DNA of 64,000 bases from Caloranaerobacter sp. TR13 (GCF_001316435.1 NZ_JXLL01000002.1:62001-126000), one strand, 5' to 3'; shown: positions 1 through 9,480, counted from the stretch's first letter. Numbers and translations are program-made. The notes: a model not told the origin generated them from the sequence alone.

Positions 1-1
1 T

Positions 2-877
2 CATGAAAGGTATGACGGTACAGGTTATCCAGATGGATTAAAGGGAGAAGAAATACCTTTGGAAAGCAGGATAATAAGTGTTGCAGATGCAGTAGATGCC
101 ATGATGTCAAATAGGACATATAAAAAAGCTAAATCGATAAATCTTGTTATAAATGAGCTTATTAAAAATAAAGGTAAGCAATTCGATCCTAATATCACAA
201 AAATTATGATTGAAATATTGATGAAATCTAAAGCTATAAATGAGCAAATATTATCGGAACCTATTATATGGGGAACATTGTTAATTACAACATCAGAAAA
301 AGAATACTTTGTTGAAGGTACATTAGTTAGAAATGAAGATAAGTATAAATTCATGACTGAAACATTTGACTTTGATAACGATGTAGAAAAATCAAAGATT
401 ACAGATATTAGATTGTATTTAGAAAAAAATCAAAATGTAAATGAATATGATGTAAAAATCGAAAAATTTTACAAAAACGAACTTTATATTTCAGAAATTA
501 AAGCAGAGCTTACTGGAGAATCATTTAGTATGCTATGGGATTTAGAAGGATTGTTAATAGATAATACGAAGAAAATCTACAATATAAATATAACTAGAAT
601 TGGTGGAAACTTTATGTCATTCTATATTGATGATTCTGAAATAAACAATAATGAAGAAGATAAAATATTAAAAGTAATAATCCGTTTTGAAGATGACTAC
701 AACATAGTAGTTTCTGGTAAAATAAACAAATCATATTGTGTAGGTGCCAAAAAATACTATGATTTTAGTTTTATAAATATATCAGACTCAGTAAGAGATA
801 ATATTTTTAGGCAGCTATTTAAAAAACAAATAGAAACTAGAAAATCAATAGTTTACTCATTGGCAAATTCTAATTAA
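2..877 (+). CDS. HD-GYP domain c-di-GMP phosphodiesterase with C-terminal PilZ-like domain (5' partial)
   Basis: The reading frame is already open at the window edge, so the N-terminus lies upstream. The first visible residues, HERYDGTGYPDG, are the HD-GYP signature (H-E-R-x-D-G-x-G-Y-P), followed by the helix around SVADAVDAMMSNRTYK that ends the HD-GYP fold. HD-GYP proteins hydrolyse c-di-GMP to pGpG or GMP. The last ~100 residues end in F-I-x-I-S-D-S-V-R-D-N-I-F-R-Q-L-F-K-K-Q, which resembles the end of a PilZ domain (c-di-GMP binding); the RxxxR part of PilZ is not obvious. The chemoreceptor downstream fits a motility/signalling neighbourhood. HD-GYP call sure; PilZ call moderate. A terminator hairpin follows at 973. 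Confidence 0.85.
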   Translation, partial: HERYDGTGYPDGLKGEEIPLESRIISVADAVDAMMSNRTYKKAKSINLVINELIKNKGKQFDPNITKIMIEILMKSKAINEQILSEPIIWGTLLITTSEKEYFVEGTLVRNEDKYKFMTETFDFDNDVEKSKITDIRLYLEKNQNVNEYDVKIEKFYKNELYISEIKAELTGESFSMLWDLEGLLIDNTKKIYNINITRIGGNFMSFYIDDSEINNNEEDKILKVIIRFEDDYNIVVSGKINKSYCVGAKKYYDFSFINISDSVRDNIFRQLFKKQIETRKSIVYSLANSN

Positions 878-972
878 CGAAACTGTATTTATCAATCATC
901 TCTATATTAATATAGTGCATGTGATTGCCAAAATTTACAATAGGAATATAGTACTAATTTAATTTGTATAAG

Positions 973-1012
973 GTAGCAAGTCAAGCATATATTGTCTTGC
1001 TACTTATTTTTG
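973..1012 (+). terminator. Rho-independent terminator after the HD-GYP gene
   Basis: The 8-bp stem GTAGCAAG/CTTGCTAC (973-980 and 996-1003) is followed by TTATTTTTG. Apart from this hairpin I see nothing in the 225-base gap up to the chemoreceptor. Confidence 0.8.
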
Positions 1013-1102
1013 TGTCAATTAGAGGATTTCTATAAACAGTTGTCGAATTAATATTAACTATTGCCAATTTTTAATTAATAAGCAGTAAGGGAAGGTGGAT
1101 AA

Positions 1103-2722
1103 ATGAGTGATATTAATGTTTTTAAGAAAGTGCTTTTCAAATTAATATCCAAGAAATCAGCTAGGATTACTTTGGTATTTACTATGTTATTAGGTTTTTT
1201 AGCTAATTTTGCACTAATATTTTTATTTAAAGTTTCTAATGTATTTATAATATCAGCTGTTAATCTTATTACACTACTAGTACCAGTGTATATAGTGGTA
1301 GATGCTTCGCTTATATCTTGCCATAAGGATATTGTAAATTATTTAAATCAAATAACAGAAGGTAATTATAAATTAAGAATACCAGTATTTGGCGATGATG
1401 AAGTTGGTAGGACTATAAAAGCTATAAATAATTTGAGTTTAAACTATAGAGATATGTTTGAAAAAATAATTGCTGTTTCAATTAAGACTTCAGAATTAAC
1501 TAAAAAGTTAAGAGAATTTATGGATATTAATGATGAAAAAGTGTATGAGATATCAAATGCTATACAAAAAGTAGTTAAATATAATAATGAATATGCAGAA
1601 AATGTTGGCAATTCAATAATCAAACTAGATGATATAGGAAATTATATAGAAGAGATTGAACATATAGTAGATGAAGCTAATAATTCATCTATAAAGTCTA
1701 GAGATGTATCAGAAAAAGGAGAGACTACAATCCAGCAGACTTTTGATAAATTTTATGAAGTACAAAGTACTGTGGAAAATTTATTTAGCATAATAAAAGA
1801 GCTAGGAGATAAGTCAAAATTAATAATAGAAATAGTAAATTCTATTAATGATATAGCCAAAAGGACAAATTTATTGGCATTAAATGCAGCTATTGAAAGT
1901 GCTAGAGCAGGAGAAGCAGGAAAAGGTTTTGCAGTTGTTGCTGAGGAAATTAGAAGTTTATCTGAAGACACTACAAAATCACTTAAAGAGATAGAAGGCA
2001 TTGTAATGGAAATATTCGATAATATAAACAGTGCTATATCAACTACAGAAGAGAATAGAAGAGTTACTAAAGAGGCACTTGAAAAAGCCAAAGACTCTAA
2101 GAAAGTATTTGATGAGATAAAGTCTAATTCTCATGTTACAGAAGAAAAGGTAAAAGCTTCTTTCAATATATTGAGTGATCTTAAGGAGAACATTTCATAC
2201 ATAATTGAAAATATAGATTCTATATCTCAAAGAACAAATGATACAGTAGCTTGTACAAATGAGTCTTTTAATGCTATGAAATTATTAGAAGATAACATAA
2301 TGGATTTATCAAAATCTGTAAATAATCTGGATATAATAGCAAAAGAACTTTATAAATATGTAGCAGATGATACTACTGATAAAATATTAAGAAATCAAAT
2401 TAAGATTTTAAGTAAAATTATTAGAGATGACTTAACTGTAGAAGACTGCGTAAGGATAGCCGATGACTTACATATAGATAATTTTCAGATTACTGATCAA
2501 AATGGAGTAATAGTTAGTGCAACAGAGAAAGATAGTATAGGATTGAATTTGTTTGAAATCTATGAGCCTTATAGAGATTTTTATAAAAAAGGTAATACAA
2601 CAGAATGTTATTTAACTCCGGTGGTTAAAAGAGTAGATGGAAAGTATGCTCGTTTTTGTGCAATGCTTAGAAAGGAAAGAAAAGGACTTATTATAGTTGA
2701 ATATGAAATAGGTGCTATCTAG
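1103..2722 (+). CDS. Methyl-accepting chemotaxis protein with C-terminal Cache/PAS-like sensor
   Basis: 539 aa. Two hydrophobic segments near residues 20-42 and 45-68 form a membrane hairpin with almost no extracellular loop. A HAMP-like linker (~70-118) and a coiled-coil signalling domain follow; the CheA/CheW-binding tip is at 253-300 ([20 protein letters not shown], then [11 protein letters not shown]). The last ~110 residues ([20 protein letters not shown] to the end) look like a small Cache/PAS-type ligand domain placed after the signalling domain, the reverse of the usual order. Input is therefore probably cytoplasmic. AAGGGAAGGTGG precedes the ATG. No che genes are nearby. Confidence 0.9.
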   Translation: MSDINVFKKVLFKLISKKSARITLVFTMLLGFLANFALIFLFKVSNVFIISAVNLITLLVPVYIVVDASLISCHKDIVNYLNQITEGNYKLRIPVFGDDEVGRTIKAINNLSLNYRDMFEKIIAVSIKTSELTKKLREFMDINDEKVYEISNAIQKVVKYNNEYAENVGNSIIKLDDIGNYIEEIEHIVDEANNSSIKSRDVSEKGETTIQQTFDKFYEVQSTVENLFSIIKELGDKSKLIIEIVNSINDIAKRTNLLALNAAIESARAGEAGKGFAVVAEEIRSLSEDTTKSLKEIEGIVMEIFDNINSAISTTEENRRVTKEALEKAKDSKKVFDEIKSNSHVTEEKVKASFNILSDLKENISYIIENIDSISQRTNDTVACTNESFNAMKLLEDNIMDLSKSVNNLDIIAKELYKYVADDTTDKILRNQIKILSKIIRDDLTVEDCVRIADDLHIDNFQITDQNGVIVSATEKDSIGLNLFEIYEPYRDFYKKGNTTECYLTPVVKRVDGKYARFCAMLRKERKGLIIVEYEIGAI

Positions 2723-2817
2723 TAAATATTACAATTTAATTACAAATATTGATTTTTGGAACAAAATGGTTTACTATTAAAAAGTAACCAAATAATTATG
2801 AAAGGGAGGTAGGACTT

Positions 2818-2925
2818 ATGATTAAAATAATAATGGTTTACGGCAGAGAATTACAAAATAATATAACTATCATTATGAACAAGGAAGATAGCCCTACCTT
2901 ACCTATTAGTGGTGGTCTGAGCTAA
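2818..2925 (+). CDS. 35-aa leader peptide of the ABC exporter operon
   Basis: An ATG at 2818 with a strong Shine-Dalgarno (GGGAGG, 2804-2809) opens a 35-codon frame: MIKIIMVYGRELQNNITIIM, then NKEDSPTLPISGGLS and TAA. It has no recognisable domain or signal peptide. Its 3' end encodes the strand that can pair either with its own RBS or with the terminator arm downstream. Placed 158 bases before the exporter start, it most likely acts in cis as a regulatory leader sensing translation inhibition. It could be a small functional protein, but its overlap with the RNA structures favours a leader. Confidence 0.6.
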   Translation: MIKIIMVYGRELQNNITIIMNKEDSPTLPISGGLS

Positions 2926-2968
2926 ATATATACAGTTAGAGTGATATATATGCTTAGAGTGGAAATTA

Positions 2969-2999
2969 GGCTATAGGGTATTTTCCCTATGGCCTTTTT
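2969..2999 (+). terminator. Intrinsic terminator in the exporter leader
   Basis: GGCTATAGGG (2969-2978) pairs with CCCTATGGCC (2985-2994; one G-U) across TATTTT, followed by TTTTT. It stands between the leader ORF and the exporter genes, so it would attenuate rather than end the operon. Confidence 0.8.
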
Positions 3000-3016
3000 A
3001 TATACCACAATAATTT

Positions 3017-3052
3017 AGCCATGGGTCTTCCTATGGCTTATTATTCTTTTTT
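3017..3052 (+). terminator. Second hairpin with T-rich tail in the exporter leader
   Basis: AGCCATGGG (3017-3025) pairs with CCTATGGCT (3030-3038; one G-U), then TATTATTCTTTTTT. The 5' arm could also pair with CCCTATGGCC of the previous hairpin, so the two are possible alternatives. Weaker terminator than the first. Confidence 0.5.
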
Positions 3053-3082
3053 GGGGCTATCTGTATAAAAGGGGGAATTGAT

Positions 3083-4816
3083 TTGAAGAGAATATGGAAG
3101 TATATAAGAAAATACAAATGGTTTTATTTAGTAGCTATGCTTTCAATGATAATAGCTATGACTCTTGATATGTTTAATCCACGATTAACTAAGATTATAA
3201 TTGATGATGTTATAATTGGTGGCAAGACTAAAGTTTTAGGGAAATTACTTTTAGCTCTTGTTGGAATAACTTTATCAAGAGCTGTTTTGGGATATATTAA
3301 AGAATATCTATTTGATATAACTAGCAGTAAAATAGTTAAAGCACTTAGAAAAGATTTATTTGACCATATACAAACTTTATCATTTTCATATTTTGATGGT
3401 ATGAATACAGGTGAAATTTTAGCAAGACTTTCTGAAGATGTAGACAATGTGTGGCAGGCTTTAGGTTTTGGTATCATGCTATTTGTTGAACAAATTATTT
3501 ACTTTATAGTGGCTACAGTGATGTTATTTACATTAAACTGGAAAATAGCTTTATTAAGCCTTGCTACAATGCCATTAATAGCATATCTTGCTGTAACACT
3601 AGAAAAACAGATAGGTGAAGTATATGAAAAGATAAGTGATCAAGGTGCTTTATTGAATACAACGGCTCAGGAGAATGTAGCGGGAGTAAGATTAGTTAGA
3701 GCATTTGCTAGAGAAAAACATGAGATTGAAAAGTTTTTAAGTCAAAATAAAGAAAATTACAAATTAAACGTGAAACAGGCTGATATCTGGTCTAAATATC
3801 ATCCTGTTATAGAGTTTTTATCAAATGCGACAAGTGTTTTAATAATAACAGTTGGAGGTCTACTAGTAATTAAAGAAGATATTTCAATAGGAACATTAGT
3901 AGCGGCAAATTTTTATGTATTTATGCTTATTTGGCCTATGAGAATGCTAGGATGGCTTACTAATATACTTGGACAATGCAATGCTTCTTTGAAGAAGCTT
4001 GATAAAATATTTAAAGAGGAGCCTACCATTAAAAATATTGAAAATCCTATAGTACTAGAATCTGTCAAAGGACACATTAAATTTGAAAATGTATCTTTAG
4101 AATATGATGGAATAAAGGTTCTAAAAAATATAAATCTTGATGCAAAACCAGGTAGTACAATTGCGATAATGGGTACTACAGGCGCAGGAAAAAGTTCATT
4201 AGTTAATTTAATACCAAGATTTTATGATTGCACTGAAGGAAGAATACTATTAGATGGTGTAGATATAAAAAATATTGATCTTAACTTTTTACGAAATCAA
4301 ATATCAGTAGTAATGCAGGATGTATTCTTATTTTCAGATACTATTGAAGAAAATATAAAATTTGGAATAAAAGATACCGAAAATGTAGATATAGTCAGGG
4401 CATCAAGAGATGCACAAATATATGAGTTTGTTATGGAAATGAAAGATGGATTTAATACGATAATAGGTGAACGTGGTGTTGGCTTATCTGGAGGACAAAA
4501 ACAGAGAATTTCTATAGCAAGAGCATTGGCCAAAGAATCAAAGATTTTGATATTAGATGATGCAACTTCGGCTTTAGATATGGAAACAGAATATAAAATT
4601 GAAAGAGCTATAGAAAATAGAAAAAAATTGACTAAATTTATAATTGCTCATAGGATTTCAGCAGTAAAAGATGCTGATGAAATAATTATATTGGAAAACG
4701 GAGAGATTATTGAAAGAGGCACACATGAGGAGCTTCTAAAGAAAAAGGGAAAATATTATGACACATATTTTGAACAGACAAAGGGTCTTTATACAGAGAC
4801 GCAGGAGGTGATATAA
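3083..4816 (+). CDS. Heterodimeric multidrug ABC exporter, subunit with degenerate catalytic site (BmrC/TM287-like)
   Basis: 577 aa half-transporter: six-helix exporter membrane domain (~15-300), then a nucleotide-binding domain with Walker A GTTGAGKS, signature LSGGQ and H-loop IIAHRIS. The Walker B catalytic Glu is Asp (ILILDDATSALD, Asp493). That substitution marks the non-catalytic site of heterodimeric exporters such as LmrC, BmrC and TM287. The start is TTG at 3083, seven bases after GGGGG. The stop overlaps the next start in TAATG, so the two halves are translationally coupled. It probably exports hydrophobic drugs or lipids. Expression is probably controlled by the leader at 2804-3052. 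Confidence 0.92.
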   Translation: MKRIWKYIRKYKWFYLVAMLSMIIAMTLDMFNPRLTKIIIDDVIIGGKTKVLGKLLLALVGITLSRAVLGYIKEYLFDITSSKIVKALRKDLFDHIQTLSFSYFDGMNTGEILARLSEDVDNVWQALGFGIMLFVEQIIYFIVATVMLFTLNWKIALLSLATMPLIAYLAVTLEKQIGEVYEKISDQGALLNTTAQENVAGVRLVRAFAREKHEIEKFLSQNKENYKLNVKQADIWSKYHPVIEFLSNATSVLIITVGGLLVIKEDISIGTLVAANFYVFMLIWPMRMLGWLTNILGQCNASLKKLDKIFKEEPTIKNIENPIVLESVKGHIKFENVSLEYDGIKVLKNINLDAKPGSTIAIMGTTGAGKSSLVNLIPRFYDCTEGRILLDGVDIKNIDLNFLRNQISVVMQDVFLFSDTIEENIKFGIKDTENVDIVRASRDAQIYEFVMEMKDGFNTIIGERGVGLSGGQKQRISIARALAKESKILILDDATSALDMETEYKIERAIENRKKLTKFIIAHRISAVKDADEIIILENGEIIERGTHEELLKKKGKYYDTYFEQTKGLYTETQEVI

Positions 4817-6609
4817 TGGCTAAAAATACAGTAAGACAAGATGAAAAGCTTAAAGAAATTGTAAAGATAGATATTATTAAAAGATTATATTCATATTTAA
4901 AGCCATATAAAATTCAAGTTTTTCAAGTGCTTGTTTTAATGGGAGCTGTTATTGGAGTCAATCTTATTAATCCATATTTTCTTAGATTAGGTATAGATAA
5001 ATATATAGTAGATAAGGATATAAAAGGGCTTTTCGTATTGGGAGGATTAATGATTCTAGTTAATATAGTTTCTATGATTTGTTCTAGATGGAGAATTAAG
5101 AAAATGGCTAGGGTAACTAATAATATATTAGTTACTATAAGATATCAGCTATATGAGCATATACAAAAACTATCATTTGAGTTTTTTGATAGTCGACCAA
5201 ATGGAAAGATTATTGCTAGGATTATTGGGGATGTGAACTCTTTAAACAATTTATTTACGAGTAGCGTTACAAATCTAATTCCGGATTTAGTTACTTTAAT
5301 AGCTGTTGTAGTAATAATGATTTCTATGAATTTAAAACTAGCTTTAGTATCTCTTGTAACACTACCGTTGTTATTAGTGTCTATGTTTTTGATAGAGGTT
5401 ACTTGTAGGAAGAGATGGCAGTTGTTTAGGAAAAAGAACTCCAATATGAAAGGGTATATTCATGAAAAATTCTCTGGTATTAGAGTTATACAGAGTTTTG
5501 CTGTTGAAGATAAGACTAGTAGAGGATTTAATGAGATACTGACAGAACTTAGGATGGCATTTGTCAAGGCAGTAAGATCAAGTGATTTATTTTGGCCATC
5601 AGTTGAGATTTCATGGGGAATAGGTTCAGTAATAGTATTTTGGTACGGAGTAAAATTATTAAATACTGGAGAGATTAGTGTAGGGCTTTTAGTTGCTTTC
5701 ACAAGTTATATATCAATGTTCTGGCGACCGATAATGAATTTAAGCAATTTTTATAATAACTTAATTACAAATATGGCAGCAGCAGAGAGAATATTCGAAA
5801 TAATGGATATAAAGCCTGATATAGAAGACAAAAAAGGTGCTAAGACTATGCCTAAAATAAAAGGGAATGTTGTATTTAAACATGTTCATTTTAGCTATGA
5901 TGAAAGTGATGTTGTTTTAAAGGATATAAATTTTAGTGTTAAGGCTGGAGAAACAATAGCATTGGTAGGTCCAACTGGAGCTGGTAAGACAACAATAGTA
6001 AACTTAATAGCAAGATTTTATGATGTAGATAGTGGAGAAGTTTTAATAGATGGACACAATGTTTCAGATGTCAAATTAGAAACCTTAAGAAGTCAGATGG
6101 GTATTATGCTTCAGGATACGTTCCTATTTTCAGGTACAATAAAGGAAAATATAAGGTATGGTAAACTTAATGCAACTGATGAAGAAATAATTAAGGCAGC
6201 TAAAGCTGCGTATGCTCACGATTTTATTATGAAATTGCCAAAAGGGTATGATACGGATATTAATGAAAGAGGAACAAGATTATCTGTAGGGCAAAGACAA
6301 CTAATAGCATTTGCACGTGCATTACTTGCAGATCCGAGAATTTTAATTTTAGATGAGGCAACATCTAGTATTGATACTCACACAGAAAGGCTGGTTCAAA
6401 AAGGGATAGAAAGGCTTTTAAAAGGTAGAACATCTTTTGTCATAGCCCATCGCCTTTCAACTGTGCAAAAAGCAGACCGTATATTTGTTATTGATGATGG
6501 CAAGATTAAAGAAATGGGTAATCATAATGAGCTTATGGAAATGAAAGGAATTTATTACAATTTATTTATGTCACAGTTTAAGTTTTTGGATAAGAAGAAG
6601 GTAGTGTAA
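4816..6609 (+). CDS. Heterodimeric multidrug ABC exporter, catalytic subunit (BmrD/TM288-like)
   Basis: 597 aa half-transporter with an N-terminal tail of ~25 residues, six membrane helices, then a nucleotide-binding domain with Walker A GPTGAGKT, intact Walker B ILILDEATSSID and H-loop VIAHRLS. Its signature is LSVGQ (489-493) rather than LSGGQ. This is the complementary change expected: the degenerate ATP site is built from subunit 1's Walker motifs and this subunit's signature. The partner supplies LSGGQ to the functional site here. It starts within the stop of its partner (TAATG) after GGAGGTG. A strong terminator follows. Confidence 0.93.
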   Translation: MAKNTVRQDEKLKEIVKIDIIKRLYSYLKPYKIQVFQVLVLMGAVIGVNLINPYFLRLGIDKYIVDKDIKGLFVLGGLMILVNIVSMICSRWRIKKMARVTNNILVTIRYQLYEHIQKLSFEFFDSRPNGKIIARIIGDVNSLNNLFTSSVTNLIPDLVTLIAVVVIMISMNLKLALVSLVTLPLLLVSMFLIEVTCRKRWQLFRKKNSNMKGYIHEKFSGIRVIQSFAVEDKTSRGFNEILTELRMAFVKAVRSSDLFWPSVEISWGIGSVIVFWYGVKLLNTGEISVGLLVAFTSYISMFWRPIMNLSNFYNNLITNMAAAERIFEIMDIKPDIEDKKGAKTMPKIKGNVVFKHVHFSYDESDVVLKDINFSVKAGETIALVGPTGAGKTTIVNLIARFYDVDSGEVLIDGHNVSDVKLETLRSQMGIMLQDTFLFSGTIKENIRYGKLNATDEEIIKAAKAAYAHDFIMKLPKGYDTDINERGTRLSVGQRQLIAFARALLADPRILILDEATSSIDTHTERLVQKGIERLLKGRTSFVIAHRLSTVQKADRIFVIDDGKIKEMGNHNELMEMKGIYYNLFMSQFKFLDKKKVV

Positions 6610-6615
6610 TATTTG

Positions 6616-6643
6616 ACAGAAGGTTTTTCCTTCTGTTTTTTTC
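6616..6643 (+). terminator. Terminator of the ABC exporter operon
   Basis: ACAGAAGG/CCTTCTGT stem (6616-6623, 6629-6636) followed by seven T residues. Confidence 0.9.
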
Positions 6644-6750
6644 TATGTTAAATCTATTATATTTGAATATAATTAATTACAATTAATAAATTACTTTAAA
6701 GTTTAAAAAGTATATAATATAATAAAACTAAAAATATAAGGGGTGGTTAA

Positions 6751-7614
6751 ATGACAGTTAGGATAATTACTGATAGTGCATGTGATTTACCTAAAAATAT
6801 CATAGATGAATATAATATTCGTGTAGTACCTATATTGGTTTATTTAGAAGATAAAGAATATTTAGATGGTGAAACACTTAATCCAGTGGATTTATATAAT
6901 AATATGAGAAATGGTAAAGTCTATAAGACGGCACAAATTCCTCCCGCTACTTTTAAAAAAGTTTTCTTAGAGTATGCAAAGAAAAGTGAAAGTGTAATTT
7001 ATATTGCTTTTTCATCTGGATTATCTGGTACATATCAATCGGCTTTAATGGCAAAAAATGAAGTGCTCGACGAATATCCAGATTTTGATTTAGAAATAAT
7101 CGATACGAAATGTGCTTCTGTAGGTTTTGGTTTAGTTGTATATAAAGCTGCACAAATGGCTAAGGAAGGAAAGTCAAAAGAAGAAATAGTTAACGCAATT
7201 AATTTTTATTCACAGCATATGGAACATATTTTTACTGTAGACGATTTGGAGTATTTATATAGAGGTGGTAGAGTAAGCCGTACAGCTGCATTTGTAGGTA
7301 GTTTACTAAATATTAAACCTATTTTGGACGTAGAAGATGGGAAATTAGTTCCTATTGAAAAGGTTAGAGGTAGAAAAAAAGTATTTAAAAGAATGATTGA
7401 AATAATGGAAGAAAGAGGCGTAGATTTATCTAACCAAGTTATAGGTATAAATCATGGTGATGATTTAGAAGGAGCTAAAAAACTTGAAGATATGATTAGA
7501 GAAAAATTTGGATGTAAAGAGTTTATTGTAAATATAGTTGGATGTGCTATTGGTGCGCATTCAGGACCTGGGACTTTATCAGTATTTTTCTTAAATGAAA
7601 AACTGCCGATGTAA
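6751..7614 (+). CDS. DegV family fatty-acid-binding protein
   Basis: 287 aa, the usual family length. The N-terminal motif TDSACDLP and the later SSGLSGTYQSA and DDLEYLYRGGRVS are family hallmarks; the serine/threonine residues there bind the lipid carboxylate. In Firmicutes, FakB proteins of this family present fatty acids to the kinase FakA; genomes often carry several DegV paralogues. No FakA is nearby, so the ligand and partner are unknown. It is a monocistronic unit: AAGGGGTGG before the ATG and a terminator right after the stop. Confidence 0.92.
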   Translation: MTVRIITDSACDLPKNIIDEYNIRVVPILVYLEDKEYLDGETLNPVDLYNNMRNGKVYKTAQIPPATFKKVFLEYAKKSESVIYIAFSSGLSGTYQSALMAKNEVLDEYPDFDLEIIDTKCASVGFGLVVYKAAQMAKEGKSKEEIVNAINFYSQHMEHIFTVDDLEYLYRGGRVSRTAAFVGSLLNIKPILDVEDGKLVPIEKVRGRKKVFKRMIEIMEERGVDLSNQVIGINHGDDLEGAKKLEDMIREKFGCKEFIVNIVGCAIGAHSGPGTLSVFFLNEKLPM

Positions 7615-7641
7615 AGCTACTGTTTATTCAGTAGCTTTTTT
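7615..7641 (+). terminator. Terminator after the DegV gene
   Basis: AGCTACTG/CAGTAGCT stem (7615-7622, 7629-7636) immediately after the stop codon, then a T run. Confidence 0.9.
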
Positions 7642-7750
7642 ATGTTGAAAAAAATTTAATATTTACAAAAATATATTTTTGTGATAACATACTGACTTAA
7701 TAACCAGAAAGGGTTTTTCTAATACTTTACATTTATATGGGGGTGGGGGA

Positions 7751-8947
7751 ATGGGTATAACAAGAAACATAAAGACATACTACATATACTCTATATTTGC
7801 AGACCTTTTAATATTAGGACCTATAATAGTATTATTTTTTATTGCAAAAGGGTTGTCTTTTACAGAAATTATGCTGTTACAGTCTATAGCTGCTATTTCA
7901 GTAGTCGTGTTTGAAGTTCCTACAGGAGCTTTTGCAGATAAATTTGGAAGAAAGGTTAGTATGCTTATAGGAGCAATATTATGGGCAACTAGCCTTTTAA
8001 TATATATCTTAGGAACTAAATTCCCAGCTTTTATGCTAGCTGAAATAACCTTTAGTTTAGGGGCTACTTTGAAATCTGGAGCAGATACTGCTTTGATATA
8101 TGATTCATTAAAATCTATAGGAAGAGAAAGAGAATTTCAGAGTATAGAAGGTTATGCAAGGTCATTAGCTCTATATGCTCAAGCTTTAGGTTCTATTATT
8201 GCAGGATTTGTATATAAAGTGAATATCTTTTTACCGTTCTATATTTCTATTGGGTTTATGTTTATAACTGTAATTATTACTTTGAATTTTATCGAGCCTT
8301 CAATAGAAGAGAAAAAGGGTAGATATGGCAGTAATTATTTAAAACAGATTAAAGAGAGTGGAATATATATTGTAAGACATGAGAAAATTAAAGCAATAAT
8401 GCTATTTTCAATGATTTTCTTTATATTTTATAGAGCTGGGTTTTGGTATTTTCAACCCTATATGGAGAGTGTTAAAATACCTGTTGAGTACTTTGGTATA
8501 ATATTTTTTATTTTCAATATTGTTGCTGCAATAACTTCTAAAAGATGTCACTTAATAATGGAAAAAACTAAACCTAGAACTTTATCATTTATGGCATTTT
8601 TGATAATAATATCATTTGCTTTACTAGGAGTTATAAGAGTATGGATAGGTGTATTAGCAATATTGCTGCAGCAAATGGCTAGAGGACTTTACAGACCAGT
8701 TACAACTAAATATTTAAACAAGCATATACCGTCAGATAAAAGAGCTACAATACTTTCTTTTCAAAGTTTAGTAACCAATATTGCTGTAGCCGTAACCTTG
8801 CCATTAATGGGTATATTGAAGGATTCGACAGATATATTTACTACACATTTAATATTAGCAGGAATAATGCTCGTGTTAGTATTGATGGTAATGAAATATA
8901 TGAATAAAAGACTAGGAGTAAAGCAAGTAGAGAAAAGTAGTATTTAG
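7751..8947 (+). CDS. MFS transporter
   Basis: 398 aa with about 12 hydrophobic segments. The MFS loop 2-3 motif is visible as GAFADKFGRKVS (~61-72), the A motif of drug and sugar antiporters. The second half starts near residue 205 after a short charged linker. GGGGGTGGGGG precedes the ATG. No substrate can be assigned; the neighbours (DegV, coiled-coil protein) give no clue. It is probably an efflux-type permease of the inner membrane. Confidence 0.88.
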   Translation: MGITRNIKTYYIYSIFADLLILGPIIVLFFIAKGLSFTEIMLLQSIAAISVVVFEVPTGAFADKFGRKVSMLIGAILWATSLLIYILGTKFPAFMLAEITFSLGATLKSGADTALIYDSLKSIGREREFQSIEGYARSLALYAQALGSIIAGFVYKVNIFLPFYISIGFMFITVIITLNFIEPSIEEKKGRYGSNYLKQIKESGIYIVRHEKIKAIMLFSMIFFIFYRAGFWYFQPYMESVKIPVEYFGIIFFIFNIVAAITSKRCHLIMEKTKPRTLSFMAFLIIISFALLGVIRVWIGVLAILLQQMARGLYRPVTTKYLNKHIPSDKRATILSFQSLVTNIAVAVTLPLMGILKDSTDIFTTHLILAGIMLVLVLMVMKYMNKRLGVKQVEKSSI

Positions 8948-8966
8948 TTTTTTAGTATAAATGTTA

Positions 8967-8995
8967 TTGCTTTAAATTTTTAATTGGTATATTAT
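8967..8995 (+). promoter_or_regulatory. Promoter of the coiled-coil gene
   Basis: TTGCTT (8967-8972), 17 bases, TATTAT (8990-8995). Sigma-A type; moderate match. Confidence 0.45.
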
Positions 8996-9063
8996 AAATA
9001 TAACAACAAGAAACCCTTTCAGAATTGTTTTTAAAAAATTGAGAATAGAGAAAGGTCGGGGTT

Positions 9064-9480
9064 ATGGTGAATGAATTATTAAAACAGATATTAGGTGAAT
9101 TAAAAGATTTAAAATCTGACATTAGTAGTTTAAAAGAGAATCAAGCTAAGATGCAAGAAGATATAAGTAGTTTAAAAGAGAATCAAGTTAGAATACAAGA
9201 AGATATAAGCAAAATGCAAGAAGATATAAGCAGCTTAAAAGAAAACCAAGTTAAGATGCAGGAAGATATAAGCGAATTAAAGCAAGGACAAGTAAGACTT
9301 GAGACAAAATTAGATGAAGTATCGAATAAGCTTGATGATTTAGAAGCAAAGAACGCACAAAGACATATTGAGGTTAATGGTAAATTAGATAAAATTACTG
9401 ATGATATTGAATTTATAAAACATAAAGAGTTTGAAAACGAACAAGATATTTTTAAGATTAAGAAAAAATTAGCAGGTTAA
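9064..9480 (+). CDS. Repeat-built coiled-coil protein of unknown function
   Basis: 138 aa, acidic and almost wholly helical, without membrane segments. Residues ~18-75 are near-identical tandem units of the type EDISSLKENQ-x-x-x-Q, 14 residues long and visible at DNA level as ~42-base repeats; a shorter EDISKMQ unit is inserted. The rest continues as heptad-like coiled coil. Such proteins are often annotated only as hypothetical. It has its own promoter and terminator and lies directly before the Wadjet genes in the same direction, so a functional link is possible but not shown. Repeat number probably changes by slippage. Confidence 0.75.
   Translation: MVNELLKQILGELKDLKSDISSLKENQAKMQEDISSLKENQVRIQEDISKMQEDISSLKENQVKMQEDISELKQGQVRLETKLDEVSNKLDDLEAKNAQRHIEVNGKLDKITDDIEFIKHKEFENEQDIFKIKKKLAG
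9105..9276 (+). repeat. Tandem ~42-base coding repeats
   Basis: Three close copies of the unit beginning AGTAGTTTAAAAGAGAATCA (third copy with synonymous changes), each ending near CAAGAAGATATAAG, plus one extra short copy of the last part. They code for the coiled-coil repeats of the gene at 9064. Confidence 0.75.

Larger units (their letters stand above)
2804..2999 (+). promoter_or_regulatory. Putative ribosome-mediated attenuator upstream of the ABC exporter
   Basis: Three mutually exclusive pairings are visible. AGGTAGG (2807-2813, overlapping the leader RBS) can pair with CCTACCT (2893-2899). ATAGCCCTA (2888-2896) can instead pair with TAGGCTAT (2967-2974) with one bulge. TAGGCTAT also contains the 5' arm of the terminator at 2969. 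So the end of the leader ORF can act as antiterminator unless it is held by the RBS region. The layout (short ORF, terminator, heterodimeric ABC exporter) matches the known BmrB leader of bmrCD in Bacillus. The mechanism is inference. Confidence 0.55.

Noticed and set aside
7703-9030. Loose inverted repeats (GAAAGGGTTT forms) flanking the MFS gene at ~7708 and ~9012
   Set aside because: Short, AT-rich and imperfect, with no transposase or target duplication; probably chance.
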